From: Paenibacillus sediminis | GTDB taxonomy: Bacteria; Bacillota; Bacilli; Paenibacillales; Paenibacillaceae | NCBI RefSeq assembly: GCF_017873765.1 | Contig: NZ_JAGGKP010000001.1 | Coordinates: forward strand, 806,001-870,000 | Direction of reading: 5' to 3' | Length of the DNA stretch: 64,000 nucleotides | In this document: one piece after another, positions 8,334 to 16,643 of the stretch | How positions within the stretch are numbered: the first letter of the stretch is position 1 | Layout of the letters: every line of letters begins with the position of its first letter | Translations under genes and position numbers: made by a program | The notes under the pieces: model-generated | What the model was told of the DNA's origin: nothing | The model's database searches: none | Seen by the model: only the letters and a program-made list of their open reading frames with translations

Positions 8334-10392
8334 CCATACAATACTCATTTATATACTGTGTTTCTCTCTAACCGGACTCGTCCTAGTCTGCTGTGGGCTA
8401 TTATGGCTGCAGCGGCGAAAAGTGAGAGTTGCTCAGTCTGTTTTATTTCCGAAGGAAGCGGGAACTCAGCATTGGAAAGCAGGAATGACCTATTTCTTAC
8501 AGCAGTCGTATCAGTACTGTATGCGGGTGGCATTTCTCCGTACATACGTGTTGAAAATTCGCAAGCGACTGTCAAGCATTCACGCATTCGATGAATTTCA
8601 TCTTCGCAAAGAAACAATGAAAACGACGTTTATCGTACTTGGCACGTTGACTGCTGGCTCTGGTTTATTGTTCTGGATCAATCCAGATGTAAGCTTTCTT
8701 CCAGTTATATTCATTGCTGCTATTGTCATCAACGGACTGCTTATTGATACTTTTGTCAATCGACTAGAACGAAGATTATTAACGCAAATGGTTGATCTTG
8801 TTGCGAATGTGCGGCACCGGTATCATCAGCATGGTATGGTCGAAGAGGCAATCTATGAAGCTGCCGACACGTCACAGTTTGAAATTACGAAGCATGCCTA
8901 CCGAATCTACGAAGCTCTAACTTCAGTCCATCCTGATGAAGAGTTGGAAAAATACTATGAGACAGCTCCGAATCGCTTCTTGAAAGCCTTCGCTGGAATC
9001 TCCTTCATGATTATGGAGTTTGGCGATAAGTTGAAGTCTCAAGGATCGATCTACTTACAAGGATTAAGCAGTCTTACAAAGGAAATTCAGCTTGAAATCT
9101 TACGCAGAGATAAGCTCGATTATTTACTTAAGGGGTTGAATGTGATTGCGCTTGCTCCTGTTTTTTTTACAAAGCCGATTGAACGGTGGGCTCGAGGCAA
9201 TTTCCCGGCTATGGATGATTTTTACGTCAGCAAACTTGGGCTTGTTACGAAAATGTTAATCTTCGTTCTCATTATCGTGTCGTACATTTTATTGCAAAAG
9301 CTTCAGCAGTACGATGAAACGATATACCGAGCGGGGAGGGAACGCAAATCGTGGGAGCAGCGAGCAGCTTCTTGGCGATTGTCGAGATGGCTGATTAAAA
9401 GAATCGCGCCCCATCCTCGCACTAGCGCTTATTTTAAAATCATTATGCTATTGCGGGATACCAATGCAACGCTTCGTTACGAGTGGTTGTACATTAGGAG
9501 AGCAGTTCTGTTTATTGTTTGCTTCAGTGCGTGCTTTGTTACTTGCATCATTTTACATGAGCACGCTAAGACACAAATTTTGTATGCCCCCGTAAAAGAT
9601 GAAATGCTCTTTGGCAAAATGTCGCCTGAGCAACAGCAGCTGGCACAAACGTTAAGTGAACGAGATCGCACTGTAATGAAAAAGGTGCATATGTCAGCTA
9701 ATGCATCTTATGAGGAAGTCGCAAACGTAGTTAAGACTAACAGTGAGAAGCTGTCTAATGATGCGGTCATAGAGCAAACGAATCGTGTACTTGGCAAGCT
9801 TAGGCAGTGGAATAACGAATATTTTAAATGGTGGGAACTGCTGATTTCTATCATTGCAGGCCTTATTGGGTACTACATACCGCTATGGCTTCTCTATTTT
9901 CAAAAAAAGGTTCGTTATATGGATATGAGACACGAGGTTTATCAATTTAACACCGTTATATCGATGCTCCGCGAGATGGAACGGATATCCGTTGAGAACA
10001 TATTAGAGTGGATGAATCGGTTTGCTATCATTTTCAAAACACCAATCCAGAAGTGTCTTCTCCATTATGAGCATGGTGCCGAGATGGCTTTAGAAGAAAT
10101 GAAAAATGAAGTGACTTTCACGGAATTTGGTCGCATTGTGGACAAGCTTTTACTTGCTGTCGACAGAATTCCGATTTCACAAGCGTTCGATGATTTAGAA
10201 AGTGAAATGGCTTTTTACTTCGAGCAGCGAAAGCAACAATATGAGCAAACGATTAACACGAAAGCGACTCTAGGCAGAATGATTGGATTTACACCGATGT
10301 ACGCGTTAATTTTCTGCTATTTAGTCATTCCGCTGATTGGAATGAGCTTTACGCAGATGAATGAATATTACGATCAGATTCAAAAAATTTAA
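8323..10392 (+). CDS. Double TadB/TadC-type (T2SF) inner-membrane platform protein
   Basis: Large polytopic membrane protein, 689 aa from the ATG at 8323 (GGGGTGAAACG upstream, overlapping the ATPase stop). It has two halves, each with a cytoplasmic helical block followed by hydrophobic segments, like the GspF/T2SF modules of TadB and TadC: a first block around residues 150-250 followed by helices near 265-330, and a second block around 545-650 with terminal helices at 650-680. In most Tad operons TadB and TadC are separate genes of about 300 aa. Here both appear to lie in one polypeptide. Predicted role: membrane platform driven by the TadA-like ATPase. Confidence 0.75.
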   Translation: MKLSHTILIYILCFSLTGLVLVCCGLLWLQRRKVRVAQSVLFPKEAGTQHWKAGMTYFLQQSYQYCMRVAFLRTYVLKIRKRLSSIHAFDEFHLRKETMKTTFIVLGTLTAGSGLLFWINPDVSFLPVIFIAAIVINGLLIDTFVNRLERRLLTQMVDLVANVRHRYHQHGMVEEAIYEAADTSQFEITKHAYRIYEALTSVHPDEELEKYYETAPNRFLKAFAGISFMIMEFGDKLKSQGSIYLQGLSSLTKEIQLEILRRDKLDYLLKGLNVIALAPVFFTKPIERWARGNFPAMDDFYVSKLGLVTKMLIFVLIIVSYILLQKLQQYDETIYRAGRERKSWEQRAASWRLSRWLIKRIAPHPRTSAYFKIIMLLRDTNATLRYEWLYIRRAVLFIVCFSACFVTCIILHEHAKTQILYAPVKDEMLFGKMSPEQQQLAQTLSERDRTVMKKVHMSANASYEEVANVVKTNSEKLSNDAVIEQTNRVLGKLRQWNNEYFKWWELLISIIAGLIGYYIPLWLLYFQKKVRYMDMRHEVYQFNTVISMLREMERISVENILEWMNRFAIIFKTPIQKCLLHYEHGAEMALEEMKNEVTFTEFGRIVDKLLLAVDRIPISQAFDDLESEMAFYFEQRKQQYEQTINTKATLGRMIGFTPMYALIFCYLVIPLIGMSFTQMNEYYDQIQKI

Positions 10393-10418
10393 TTAAATCC
10401 ATTGGAGGTCGGAATCGA

Positions 10419-10895
10419 ATGAATAACGCTTCAACAGCTTTAAAAGTAGCCGCGGGTATATTTCTTACCATCGCACTTATTACGATCGTAGTTATATTGT
10501 TTATTTCTGCTCAAGAAGCTACAAAGACGGCACAAAACAACTTCTCAGACATTCAAACTGAATTATCTCAAGCAGCATTTACGGTATATGATGGCACAAC
10601 CATTAGCGGATCGCAGGTAACGAACGCTCTGCGGAAGTTTAAAGGTAAGGATCAGTTTGGGATATTAGTGAAAACCGGAAAAAACAAAGTTGTTGGAACT
10701 TGGTATGGAAATGTACTAGAGGATAATCCAAACAGTTCGATCTATGGTTCGGTTATTGGTAATGGAGCACCAGTTTTTAAAAGCGCTCTAGATGAAACGA
10801 GTAACGATTACGTCAATCCCAGCGGTAAATTTAAAGCTGAAATCGTTAAAGATAGCTCCAATGTGGTACGTGGGTTAATCTTTGTGCAATCGTAA
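10419..10895 (+). CDS. Pilin-like protein with N-terminal hydrophobic helix
   Basis: A 158-aa protein with a short polar N-terminus (MNNASTALK) and a long hydrophobic helix (about 10-31), then a small exported domain. This is the outline of a type IV-pilin-like or Flp-like subunit. No canonical prepilin peptidase site (G-F/T with Glu at +5) is evident, so processing is uncertain. The segment SGSQV at about residues 67-71 recurs in the next gene (SGAQV). Strong GGAGGTC ribosome site. It follows the platform protein directly and is separated from the next gene by a perfect hairpin, consistent with a subunit made in large amounts. Function not otherwise recognised. Confidence 0.7.
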   Translation: MNNASTALKVAAGIFLTIALITIVVILFISAQEATKTAQNNFSDIQTELSQAAFTVYDGTTISGSQVTNALRKFKGKDQFGILVKTGKNKVVGTWYGNVLEDNPNSSIYGSVIGNGAPVFKSALDETSNDYVNPSGKFKAEIVKDSSNVVRGLIFVQS

Positions 10896-10919
10896 CACGA
10901 ATAAAGTTCAAGACGCTGA

Positions 10920-10945
10920 AAGTCTCCTCTATATAGAGGAGACTT
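10920..10945 (+). other. Perfect intercistronic hairpin between the two pilin-like genes
   Basis: A 26-base perfect palindrome (AAGTCTCCTC arm and its complement). No T-run follows on the plus strand, so it is not a standard terminator. It could stabilise the upstream mRNA or act as a processing or partial termination point. Confidence 0.65.
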
Positions 10946-10963
10946 CATATAAAGGCAGGTTAG

Positions 10964-11353
10964 ATGATGTCAGAAACTACACAAAGAATGCTTTTATTAA
11001 GTGTTGCTCTAAGTTTGTTTATTACTGCTTGTGTGTATACTCTTCATCTCGGTTCACAAATGGATAGAGCATTATTGGTAGTAAGAGACAATAATTATGG
11101 GCAGAAACGCTCAGTTCAATCAACAATTGAAATGACTGACCCAGAAACCTATTCAGGGGCTCAAGTGCTGCAAAGTATCGCGCAAATTAAAGAAAATGGT
11201 GTAGCGATTAAGGTAGACGGCCATATCTTTCCCGAAACGACGGATATAAACGACGTAGATGTGTCTCTACTCGATCTAACTAAAAACTATATCGTATCTT
11301 ACATACGAAATGGCTCGGGGAAGCTTATACAAATTGTTTTCAACAAGCGTTAG
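10964..11353 (+). CDS. Second pilin-like protein, paralogue-like to the preceding one
   Basis: A 129-aa protein with an N-terminal hydrophobic helix (about residues 9-26) and a small extracytoplasmic domain. The stretch YSGAQVLQSIAQIKENG parallels the first pilin-like protein's GSQVTNALRKFKGK, suggesting a shared fold or an ancient duplication. A cysteine lies in the membrane segment, but the context does not look like a lipobox. ATG at 10964 or 10967. No known family recognised; presumed minor or structural subunit of the apparatus encoded upstream. Confidence 0.65.
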   Translation: MMSETTQRMLLLSVALSLFITACVYTLHLGSQMDRALLVVRDNNYGQKRSVQSTIEMTDPETYSGAQVLQSIAQIKENGVAIKVDGHIFPETTDINDVDVSLLDLTKNYIVSYIRNGSGKLIQIVFNKR

Positions 11354-11367
11354 GAGAGGTGGCTCAC

Positions 11368-11919
11368 GTGAATTCGTTGTCTAAAGTGTTTGCGGCAATT
11401 ATTGCGGTGCTGCTGCTCTATATGTTTCCTACGACCCAGGCGGCAGAACGACAGGACGATCTTTCGCAAATGGTCGTGTACAATTCACTGACTCAATTTG
11501 TAGATGCAGTTCGAACAAAAGGGTATTTAACGCCGATCATGTATGAGGATTTTATAACTGAAATGAATGCAACTGGGGGGACTTATCAAGTTGAAATGGA
11601 GCATTTACACAAAAAATATCATCCCGAATATAGTGATCCCGCAAATCCGAATACATTTGAGGATAAATTCAGCGTTTATTATGATGGTTTCTATACGGAG
11701 AAGCTGATGAATGTACTGTTTCCAGACAACAATGAACCAAAAGATAGTGACGACCGAAAATATAAGTTTAATGTGGGAGACTTTTTTACGGTTACTGTGA
11801 AGAATACGAATCGAACAATATCTTCTGTACTAAGAGACTTCTTAACAGGATCAAACAGAGGGGATGGGACAACGATTGCTGTTCCTTATGGAGGAATGAT
11901 TCTGAATGAAGATTACTGA
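11368..11919 (+). CDS. Exported protein of unknown function in the Tad-like locus
   Basis: A 183-aa protein with a clear signal peptide (hydrophobic core about residues 6-19, then PTTQA-A as a likely signal peptidase site). The mature part has a motif region FVDAVRTKGYLTPIMYEDF and ATGGTYQVEMEH followed by HKKYHPEY, then DPANPNTFEDKF. The GTG at 11368 is preferred over the GTG at 11359 because AGGAGAGGTGG sits at the right distance only for the former. I know similar hypothetical proteins from Firmicute Tad-like clusters but no assigned function. Ends 14 bases inside the next gene. Confidence 0.65.
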   Translation: MNSLSKVFAAIIAVLLLYMFPTTQAAERQDDLSQMVVYNSLTQFVDAVRTKGYLTPIMYEDFITEMNATGGTYQVEMEHLHKKYHPEYSDPANPNTFEDKFSVYYDGFYTEKLMNVLFPDNNEPKDSDDRKYKFNVGDFFTVTVKNTNRTISSVLRDFLTGSNRGDGTTIAVPYGGMILNEDY

Positions 11920-12889
11920 GTTTGGGCTTGTATTTGTGATTATCTTTTTGCCGTCGTTTGTTATATTTGGGTACCATGTCAATGACCAACAGCATGTCAA
12001 TCGGTTGCTCGTGCAATATTCAACTGCACTTAGAACTGCTACACAGGATGCAGCGAAATCATTAGATATTAACGAGATGCAAGAGTACGAATCGAAATAC
12101 GAATCGTTAAAATCATTTAAAGCCGACAAGGACAGTGCGTTGAACAGTTTTTTGCACACCCTCTATTTAAATTTCGGAATATCTGAAGACTCTTCAGCTC
12201 AGGAAGCATTGCTCAGGTTTATTCCAGCCCTTATTGTCATTGATTATGATGGATACTATATTTATGCGGCTTCAGAATATGTGAATGATAACGGGGAGAC
12301 GATAATTTCCCATGAATGGTCTCCTAAGAAACCATATGCTTATGCGGATAGAGATGGGAACAGCGTACAGTTTACTCTTGATTCCTATGTAACTGCGTAT
12401 GGTGCGAACAACCAAACGTGGTACCATGGATTTCAACATGAAATACAAGGAACGAATACGATACCGTTGCTTCAAGATGCAGATACATTTGACCATGTGC
12501 GTCGTTCAACGATTGTTACGAGTATTCAAAATGATTTGGCATATTACATTAATAAGCACAACGAGTATGCTTCAAGAGTCGGAGTGACTTATGAATTTAC
12601 GCTTCCGACCATTTCTCAGGAAGAATGGAACAATTCCATTGATGACATAGGGATTATTGCATTTATACAAGGGATGCCTGTAGGGGATCAATATTTAAAC
12701 AATTACGCACTGGGAAGCGGGAGATTAGTGAAGAAGCCGGTCATTTATGGGGCAGTAGACGACGCAACGGGGTTGAAATATTACTATCCAGACAGCTGCA
12801 AATTTTCATATCGGGTGGAGCAGGCTTTTAGCAGCAAGAAGGAAGCTGCGGCGCAAGGATACTATGAACGAAGCTGTACGAATCAGTGA
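11906..12889 (+). CDS. Membrane-anchored extracytoplasmic protein of unknown function, last gene of the Tad-like locus
   Basis: A 327-aa protein with one N-terminal hydrophobic helix (about residues 6-22) followed by a long extracytoplasmic region. The pattern resembles TadE/TadG-like minor pilins: helix, coiled region, then a mixed globular domain. It contains two cysteines near the C-terminus that could pair. No family recognised. The GGAGGAATG ribosome site lies within the end of the preceding gene, so the two are coupled. After it the strand carries an inverted repeat and the promoter region of the ABC-F gene, so the operon probably ends here, though no strong terminator hairpin with a T-run is visible. 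Confidence 0.65.
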   Translation: MKITEFGLVFVIIFLPSFVIFGYHVNDQQHVNRLLVQYSTALRTATQDAAKSLDINEMQEYESKYESLKSFKADKDSALNSFLHTLYLNFGISEDSSAQEALLRFIPALIVIDYDGYYIYAASEYVNDNGETIISHEWSPKKPYAYADRDGNSVQFTLDSYVTAYGANNQTWYHGFQHEIQGTNTIPLLQDADTFDHVRRSTIVTSIQNDLAYYINKHNEYASRVGVTYEFTLPTISQEEWNNSIDDIGIIAFIQGMPVGDQYLNNYALGSGRLVKKPVIYGAVDDATGLKYYYPDSCKFSYRVEQAFSSKKEAAAQGYYERSCTNQ

Positions 12890-12904
12890 AATTATCTAAT
12901 GATT

Positions 12905-12920
12905 TTGACTATTCAGTCAA
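12905..12920. promoter_or_regulatory. Inverted repeat, possible operator in front of the ABC-F gene
   Basis: TTGACT-ATTC-AGTCAA is a perfect 6-bp inverted repeat. TACAAT at 12935-12940 could be a -10 box, with TTCAGT (12912-12917) as a weak -35 at 17 bases inside the repeat. A protein bound here would cover the promoter. No T-run follows, so it is not a terminator. Confidence 0.4.
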
Positions 12921-13007
12921 GCTCAATCCTATGTTACAATAGATTCTTGAATGTTCAAAAATCTGTATTTAACAAAGGACTCAATAGATAGGAGCTTGCA
13001 TTATTAT

Positions 13008-14561
13008 ATGAGTTTATTGACTGTTGAAAATGTATCCCATAATTTCGGGGAACGAACTCTATTTAAAAATGTATCCTTCCGGTTACTTGCCGGTGAACAT
13101 GTTGGTTTAGTGGGTGCTAATGGTGTTGGTAAATCTACTCTAATGAATATATTAACCGGCCAATTGCTCAAAGATGAAGGAAAAGTGGAGTGGACACCGA
13201 AAGTTCGCTACGGTTATTTGGACCAGCATACGAAATTAACGCCAGGTAAAACGATCCGTGATGTTCTAAAAGATGCATTTCTACCGCTATTAGAGCTTGA
13301 AAAAGAAATGATGGCAATCACGGAGAAAATGGCAGATGCTTCACCAGAAGAGTTAGAAGTACTGCTCGAACAAATGGGTGAAATTCAAGAACAGCTTGAG
13401 ATCGGCGATTTCTACATGATTGATGTCAAGGTTGAAGAGATGGCGAACGGTTTAGGTCTTAACGCTATCGGTTTGGATCGGGACGTTGCATCGCTTAGCG
13501 GTGGACAGCGTACTAAAGTATTGCTGGCAAAATTGCTGCTTGAGAAGCCAAACGTTCTTCTTCTTGATGAGCCTACAAACTATTTGGATGTCGAACATAT
13601 TCAGTGGCTTACCAATTATTTGAAGGAATACCCGTATGCATTCATCCTTATTTCACATGATACGGAGTTCATGAATCAAGTGGTTAATGTCATTTACCAT
13701 CTTGAGTTTGCGAAGTTAACTCGTTACTCAGCTAACTACGAGAAGTTTCTTGAAATGGCGGACATCAATAAAAATCAACATATTGATGCATATGAGAAGC
13801 AACAAGAGTTTATTAAGAAGCAAGAGGACTTTATTCAGCGCAATAAAGCTCGTTATTCGACTTCAGGACGAGCGAAGAGCCGTGAGAAACAGCTCGAACG
13901 TATAGAACGGATTGATCGACCTCAAGAAGCTCCAAAACCGACATTCCAATTCAAAGAAGCGCGTGCCAGCGGAAGAATGGTATTTGAAGGCATTGATTTT
14001 GAAATCGGATATACACATCCGCTGCTTCCCAAAATGTCGATGACGATAGAACGTGGAGATAAGATTGCTATTGTCGGCTATAACGGTGTAGGTAAATCGA
14101 CATTGCTCAAAACGATACTTGGCAAAATTCCGCCGATCAGCGGTAAAACGTATCAAGGGGATTTCTTATACCCTGCTTACTTCGAACAAGAAGTAAGGCC
14201 AGGCAATATTACGCCAATTGACGATGTGTGGAATGAATTTTCACATTTGAATCAACATGAAGTGCGTGCTCATCTGGCGCGTTGCGGATTAAAGAATGAG
14301 CATATCACTCGTCCGCTGAACATGCTGAGCGGAGGCGAGCAAGCGAAGGTACGTCTTTGTAAATTGATGATGCGTGAGACGAACTGGATCTTGTTTGACG
14401 AACCGACGAACCACTTAGATGTCGTTGCGAAGGAAGAGCTTAAGCGAGCATTGAAAGAATTTAAAGGAACCGTACTGCTCGTATCCCACGAGCCTGACTT
14501 TTATGAAGATTGGGTTACGAAAATTTGGAATGTAGAAGAATGGTCTACTAAAAAAGTTTAA
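13008..14561 (+). CDS. ABC-F family ATPase (YfmM-like), ribosome-associated
   Basis: Soluble protein with two ABC domains and no membrane segment, 517 aa. First domain: Walker A GANGVGKST at residues 36-44, signature LSGGQRTK, Walker B VLLLDEPTNYLD. Then a charged linker (about 235-315), and a second domain with GYNGVGKST, LSGGEQAK and ILFDEPTNHLD. ABC-F proteins bind the ribosomal E site and ease translation or confer antibiotic protection. The sequence most resembles the housekeeping YfmM type as I remember it. The start at 13008 (MSLLTVENV) is the family start; the upstream ATG at 12951 would add 19 unconserved residues. Confidence 0.88.
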   Translation: MSLLTVENVSHNFGERTLFKNVSFRLLAGEHVGLVGANGVGKSTLMNILTGQLLKDEGKVEWTPKVRYGYLDQHTKLTPGKTIRDVLKDAFLPLLELEKEMMAITEKMADASPEELEVLLEQMGEIQEQLEIGDFYMIDVKVEEMANGLGLNAIGLDRDVASLSGGQRTKVLLAKLLLEKPNVLLLDEPTNYLDVEHIQWLTNYLKEYPYAFILISHDTEFMNQVVNVIYHLEFAKLTRYSANYEKFLEMADINKNQHIDAYEKQQEFIKKQEDFIQRNKARYSTSGRAKSREKQLERIERIDRPQEAPKPTFQFKEARASGRMVFEGIDFEIGYTHPLLPKMSMTIERGDKIAIVGYNGVGKSTLLKTILGKIPPISGKTYQGDFLYPAYFEQEVRPGNITPIDDVWNEFSHLNQHEVRAHLARCGLKNEHITRPLNMLSGGEQAKVRLCKLMMRETNWILFDEPTNHLDVVAKEELKRALKEFKGTVLLVSHEPDFYEDWVTKIWNVEEWSTKKV

Positions 14562-14577
14562 TCCTATAAATGCAATG

Positions 14578-14620
14578 AAATGGCTGTGCTATTGCTGAGA
14601 TGACAATAGACAGCCATTTT
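14578..14620 (+). terminator. Probable terminator after the ABC-F gene
   Basis: Bases 14578-14594 pair with 14604-14620 (AATGGCTG and CTATTG arms with small mismatches), ending in TTTT. Confidence 0.65.
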
Positions 14621-14714
14621 CTCATCTGTATTCAGCATATAGCCAACAGTTTGTTTCATTTGTTATATTGATGCCAAGTGCAGCGCTTTAATGAAGAAGG
14701 AGGCAAAGGCGTAA

Positions 14715-15800
14715 ATGGGCAATTCAGATGAAAAATCTATCGCACCGAGCACAAAGCCCTCAGCAGGGGAAGTTCATCAAAAAGACCGTTATTCAAGACA
14801 AGAGCGCTTTACTCCGATTGGGAAGGAAGGGCAGCGTAACATTGGTAAGAGCCATGTGCTTGTGATCGGAGCAGGAGCGCTTGGCACAAATATTGCTGAA
14901 ACGCTCGTTCGTGCCGGTGTTGGTCATATTACGATTGCAGACCGAGACTATGTGGAATGGAGCAACCTGCAGCGCCAGCAGCTGTTCTCGGAAAGAGATG
15001 CGGAGGCAAGAATACCGAAAGCAATCGCAGCCAAAGAACGTCTGACTGCTGTTAATTCGTTAGTCACCATTGATACATATGTAATGGACGTAACACGGAA
15101 TGAAATAGAAGATCTAATAAATGGCGTCGATCTTATTATGGATGCCACTGATAATTTTGATATTAGGCTGCTGATCAATGATATTTCGCAGAAGCATAGT
15201 ATTCCTTGGATATATGGCGGATGTGTAGGCAGCTATGGCATTACGTACACCATTATTCCTGGACATACGCCTTGTTTAAATTGCCTGCTTGAGACCGCAC
15301 CTCTAGGAGGGGATACTTGTGATACTGCTGGCATTATTCCTCCCGCAGTACAGATGGTCGCAGCCCATCAAACAACGGAGGCGCTGAAACTGCTTACGGG
15401 TCATGTTGAGGCGCTTCGGACGACCCTCTTGTCATTCGATTTGTGGCGTAATGAACAATTCGCTATTCATGTAGCCCACGCCAAAAATGAGCAGTGCTTA
15501 TCTTGCGGATCACATGCGACGTATCCTTACTTGTCTGCTTCTAATTTACAGAAGAGCGAAGTGCTATGCGGCCGCGATACAGTACAGATTAGGCCCGCAA
15601 TTCAGAGGCAAATTAATTTACAAGCCGTGGCAGAGCGTTTATCTGATCTAGAAGAAGGCACAGTGGAGCGAAATCCGTTTTTAGTTTCTTTTACCGTGGG
15701 GGAACATCGGATCGTTATTTTTCAAGATGGAAGAGCACTCATTCATGGAACGAAAAATATTGCAGAGGCAAAAACGCTGTACCATAAATATTTTGGCTGA
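14715..15800 (+). CDS. ThiF/MoeB-family E1-like adenylyltransferase
   Basis: Activates the C-terminal glycine of a small sulfur carrier (ThiS or MoaD) by adenylation, in thiamine or molybdopterin synthesis; 361 aa. Visible: a 25-residue polar N-terminal extension, RYSRQ, the nucleotide-binding GAGALGTN near residue 53, DRDYVEWSNLQRQ with the key acidic residue, MDATDNFD, and zinc-binding cysteine pairs CLNC and CLSC. A C-terminal extension of about 90 residues replaces the rhodanese domain of longer homologues. Which carrier it serves cannot be decided; moeA at the right end of the window shows that the cell makes molybdenum cofactor. Strong GAAGGAGG site. Confidence 0.85.
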   Translation: MGNSDEKSIAPSTKPSAGEVHQKDRYSRQERFTPIGKEGQRNIGKSHVLVIGAGALGTNIAETLVRAGVGHITIADRDYVEWSNLQRQQLFSERDAEARIPKAIAAKERLTAVNSLVTIDTYVMDVTRNEIEDLINGVDLIMDATDNFDIRLLINDISQKHSIPWIYGGCVGSYGITYTIIPGHTPCLNCLLETAPLGGDTCDTAGIIPPAVQMVAAHQTTEALKLLTGHVEALRTTLLSFDLWRNEQFAIHVAHAKNEQCLSCGSHATYPYLSASNLQKSEVLCGRDTVQIRPAIQRQINLQAVAERLSDLEEGTVERNPFLVSFTVGEHRIVIFQDGRALIHGTKNIAEAKTLYHKYFG

Positions 15801-15877
15801 GCGCATGAACTTGACCTGACTTTGAGAAACTAAATAAGATGGAACTGAGAAAAACGACAAATGGCAGGTTGAGGTCC

Positions 15878-16570
15878 GTGAATGAACAAATTCTTATCGT
15901 AGAGTCGGATCAAGATACAGCAAATAAAGTCATCGCGGGTTTGGTACAGAGCGGATATCAGGTACATCATCTAAATAACGGAATGGATGCGCTTGAATAT
16001 TTAAATGACCATGAAGTTGACCTTCTCATACTGGATTTGAAACTGGATGGACTTAACGGATACGAATTGCTGCGAAGATTATGTGATTCCAAGCAACATC
16101 TATCCTATCCTATTATGGTTCTTACAGCACAAGATACGACGAAAGATATTGTGTATGCTTTCGACTGCGGAGCGAATGATTATTTAATCAAGCCATTTCA
16201 GATGGCAGAGCTAAAAGTAAGGGTTCGAAATTTACTTGCGATTTTTGGCAGGAATCGGGGGAACAATGAGAATGTCATTCGTGTGGGTGATATCGTCATT
16301 GAACCCAAGAGAAAACAAGCCAAACGAGATGGAGAGCTTATAAACCTAACCCCTAAAGAATACGAACTTCTATTGTGTCTTGCAAGTCATGCCAATCAAG
16401 TGTGCACGCGTGAATTAATTTTGCAAGAGGTATGGGGTGTTGATTTTCAAATAAACACAAACGTCGTTGATGTGTACATTCGTCATCTTCGTCAAAAAAT
16501 AGATAAAGGCCGCCCAGTAAAACTAATTACAACGGTTCGCGGGATTGGATATATGCTTCAAGAACCGTAA
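15878..16570 (+). CDS. OmpR/PhoB-family response regulator (no adjacent kinase)
   Basis: DNA-binding response regulator, 230 aa. Receiver domain with the phosphoacceptor in LILDLKLDG, switch residues in VLTAQD, and LIKPF lysine. C-terminal winged helix with LTPKEYELL and NVVDVYIRHLRQKID. It has no histidine kinase next to it, so its partner is unknown. The GTG at 15878 gives the typical short N-terminus; an ATG at 15839 would add 13 residues with a weaker ribosome site. Targets cannot be inferred from sequence. Confidence 0.86.
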   Translation: MNEQILIVESDQDTANKVIAGLVQSGYQVHHLNNGMDALEYLNDHEVDLLILDLKLDGLNGYELLRRLCDSKQHLSYPIMVLTAQDTTKDIVYAFDCGANDYLIKPFQMAELKVRVRNLLAIFGRNRGNNENVIRVGDIVIEPKRKQAKRDGELINLTPKEYELLLCLASHANQVCTRELILQEVWGVDFQINTNVVDVYIRHLRQKIDKGRPVKLITTVRGIGYMLQEP

Positions 16571-16576
16571 AATATA

Positions 16577-16618
16577 AAAAAAGCTGATGTCTGCAATTAT
16601 ACGCGACATCAGCTTTAT
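16577..16618. terminator. Bidirectional terminator between convergent genes
   Basis: AAGCTGATGTC (16581-16591) pairs with GACATCAGCTT (16605-16615), with A-rich sequence before and T-rich after it. It can serve the response regulator on the plus strand and the NlpC gene on the minus strand. Confidence 0.8.
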
Positions 16619-16643
16619 TCATGTTACTCTCGGATAAATCAGA

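Noticed and set aside
12951..13007. N-terminal extension of the ABC-F protein, or a leader peptide
   Set aside because: The family start is MSLLTVENV at 13008; no ribosome site precedes 12951, although a leader peptide cannot be fully excluded.
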